This document shows, in pieces, positions 5,443 through 6,801 of a stretch of 6,801 nucleotides of DNA; within the stretch, counting starts at the first letter, position 1, and every line of letters begins with the position of its first letter. Position numbers and translations under genes: made by a program. Below the pieces are notes generated by a model, which saw nothing but the letters and a program-made list of their open reading frames with translations, was not told where the DNA came from and made no database searches. The stretch comes from an uncultured Lachnospiraceae bacterium (GTDB taxonomy: Bacteria > Bacillota_A > Clostridia > Lachnospirales > Lachnospiraceae), in assembly GCA_910588595.1 (NCBI GenBank), contig CAJUQU010000227.1, forward strand, positions 1 to 6,801, given 5' to 3'.

Positions 5443-6791
5443 TCACACTTTCCGCAATCCTCTGGGGTAATGGTTCTTCATGATCTGCCCCGCCAGCTTT
5501 CCCCAGCCGATACTGTACCCCTGGTACGTCATCAGATACCATCCCTTTTCCCCGTCACAATCCAGAGTCATTCCGCCCAGATACGCTTTTGCCTGCGCGT
5601 CTGTCAGCTCCACAGACCGTTTTGCCGCCTCCTTTTTCAGGGTCATCGCCAGCGCGTGGGACGGCTCAAAGCGGTTTTTCCGGAGCGTTCCGAGGTGCAG
5701 TCCCGCCCGCAGCACTCTCAGCCCCTTGATCGACGGCATGTCCTTCGGCATCCGGTACAGCTGCTCGCCGAATCTCAGCAGGCAGTCCTGCGCGTCCGCC
5801 GTCAGGTCTATGTTCAATGTCTCCTGCTGGAACTGCAGGTACTCCTTCACCTCTTTTGCACAGATCCCCCTCTGCAGCCCGTTTGCCGCAAATCTCCGAA
5901 ATCCGTCTGGCACTTCGCCCTGCTTCTGCAGCACGGCAAGGTAATGCCCCTCGCCGCGCACCAGATGCGGAAAAAGCCTGATCGTGCGCTTCAACGCTTC
6001 CGTATCACCGCTGTCACAGCGTTCCCTCACCGCCGTATCAACGCCACCTGGCGTTTTATCCTCATAATATGCCCACGCCGGAACGCCGTCCGACATTTCG
6101 TCATGCTTATGGACTTCCAGGATCCGATACTCCCGGTGGCGCGCCAAAAAGCGCGCGATGCTCCCCTCGTTCTCAGCGGGCGCAAAAGTGCAGGTCGAGT
6201 ACACAAGCCGCCCGCCCGGGCGGAGCATCTCATCTGCACGGTCCAGGATCTCGTCCTGCCTGTCCGCACAGAGCCGGACATTTTCCGGACTCCACTCGCC
6301 GCACGCCTCCTCGTTCTTGCGGAACATCCCCTCGCCGGAACAGGGCGCATCCACCAGAATGCGGTCAAAATACCCGCCGAACACCTCCGACAGGCGCTGC
6401 GGCGTCTCGTTGGTGACAAGGGCATTCCGGATCCCCATGCGCTCCACATTCTCAGAGAGGATCTTCGCCCGCGCCGCATGGATCTCATTGCACACGAGGA
6501 TCCCCTCATGCTGCATATAGGAAGCGATCTGCGTCGACTTTCCCCCGGGCGCCGCACACAAATCAAGCACCCGCTCCCCCGGCTCCGCCTCCAGGTATGC
6601 TGCCGGCGCCATCGCGCTCGGCTCCTGTATATAATACGCGCCCGCCTCGTGGAGCGGGTGCTTTCCCGGCGCAAGGTCACTGTCCTCACTGTTGTAATAA
6701 AATCCGTTTTTCTCCCACGCGACGGCGCTCAGACCGGCATCGGGCATTTTGCGCAGCAATTCCTCTGCCGTGCCCTTCAGCGCGTTCACCC
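5443..6791 (-). CDS. rsmF: NOL1/NOP2/Sun-family rRNA (cytosine-C5) methyltransferase, RsmF-like, 5' end missing
   Basis: Transfers a methyl group from S-adenosylmethionine to C5 of a cytosine in rRNA; E. coli RsmF modifies C1407 of 16S rRNA. Counting from the GTG at 6789, motif I is LDLCAAPGGKS at 75-85, the ribose-binding acid is Glu102 in NEIHAAR, motif IV is DAPCSGEG at 147-154 (product-release Cys150), and motif VI is YSTCTF at 197-202 (nucleophile Cys200). The C-terminal region 270-448 matches the RsmF-type extension and ends with a PUA-like stretch (GYSIGWGKLAGQIMKNHYPR). The GTG is not a true start: relatives carry about 40-50 more N-terminal residues and an LRVN motif exactly where the sequence becomes adapter-like. 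The frame stays open to 6801, but codons beyond 6791 are not trusted. The exact rRNA target is inferred from the family. It is followed by the MATE pair 28 nt downstream. Confidence 0.93.
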
Positions 6792-6801
6792 AGATCGGAA
6801 G
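6792..6801. other. Probable Illumina adapter remnant at contig end
   Basis: The last ten bases are AGATCGGAAG, identical to the first ten bases of the common TruSeq adapter (CTTCCGATCT on the other strand). In the methyltransferase frame these bases would give Leu-Pro-Ile and supply the first base of a Trp codon just before Val-Asn. Relatives have Leu-Arg-Val-Asn there. The genomic GG at 6790-6791 fits an Arg codon (CGG or AGG), so the break falls exactly at the adapter boundary. Confidence 0.88.

Noticed and set aside
6027..6689. A 220-codon minus-strand frame inside the methyltransferase gene
   Set aside because: It is an Arg/Ser-rich out-of-frame shadow of a gene whose catalytic motifs are all in the other frame.

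Overview
The window reads almost entirely on the minus strand. It looks like a fragment of a GC-rich Clostridia genome, most likely Lachnospiraceae-like. This rests on strong AGGAGG-type ribosome binding sites, an ECF-sigma / membrane protein / ABC ATPase cluster, and back-to-back MATE transporters, all common in that group. The assignment is inference from style, not from a marker gene.

From right to left, which is the direction of transcription: (1) a 5'-truncated NOL1/NOP2/Sun-family rRNA m5C methyltransferase (RsmF-like); (2) 28 nt later, two full-length MATE-family exporters joined with no spacer (TAG directly followed by ATG); (3) an AT-rich stretch at about 1985-2690 holding a small toxin-antitoxin unit, with a promoter candidate, a complete VapB-like antitoxin and a PIN-domain toxin reduced to its last 61 residues; (4) a 15-bp tandem repeat made from the 3' end of that toxin gene, including its stop codon; (5) a strong stem-loop, probably the terminator of this unit; (6) an ECF-type sigma factor, a six-segment membrane protein overlapping it by 4 nt, and an ABC-2-type ATPase that runs off the left edge.

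The sigma/membrane protein/ABC genes look like one translationally coupled operon, probably a self-regulated envelope or antimicrobial-stress export module whose permease lies beyond the left edge. The methyltransferase and MATE genes may form a second transcription unit. The toxin-antitoxin unit between them looks like a decayed insertion, because its base composition differs and its toxin has lost the N-terminal half of the PIN fold.

The last 10 bases (6792-6801, AGATCGGAAG) are identical to the start of the standard Illumina adapter. They also break the conserved Arg-Val-Asn motif of the methyltransferase. The right end is therefore very probably an untrimmed contig end, not genome sequence. 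No tRNA, rRNA, CRISPR array or insertion sequence was seen. I found no convincing undescribed system; the repeat array built on the toxin stop codon is the most unusual real structure here.
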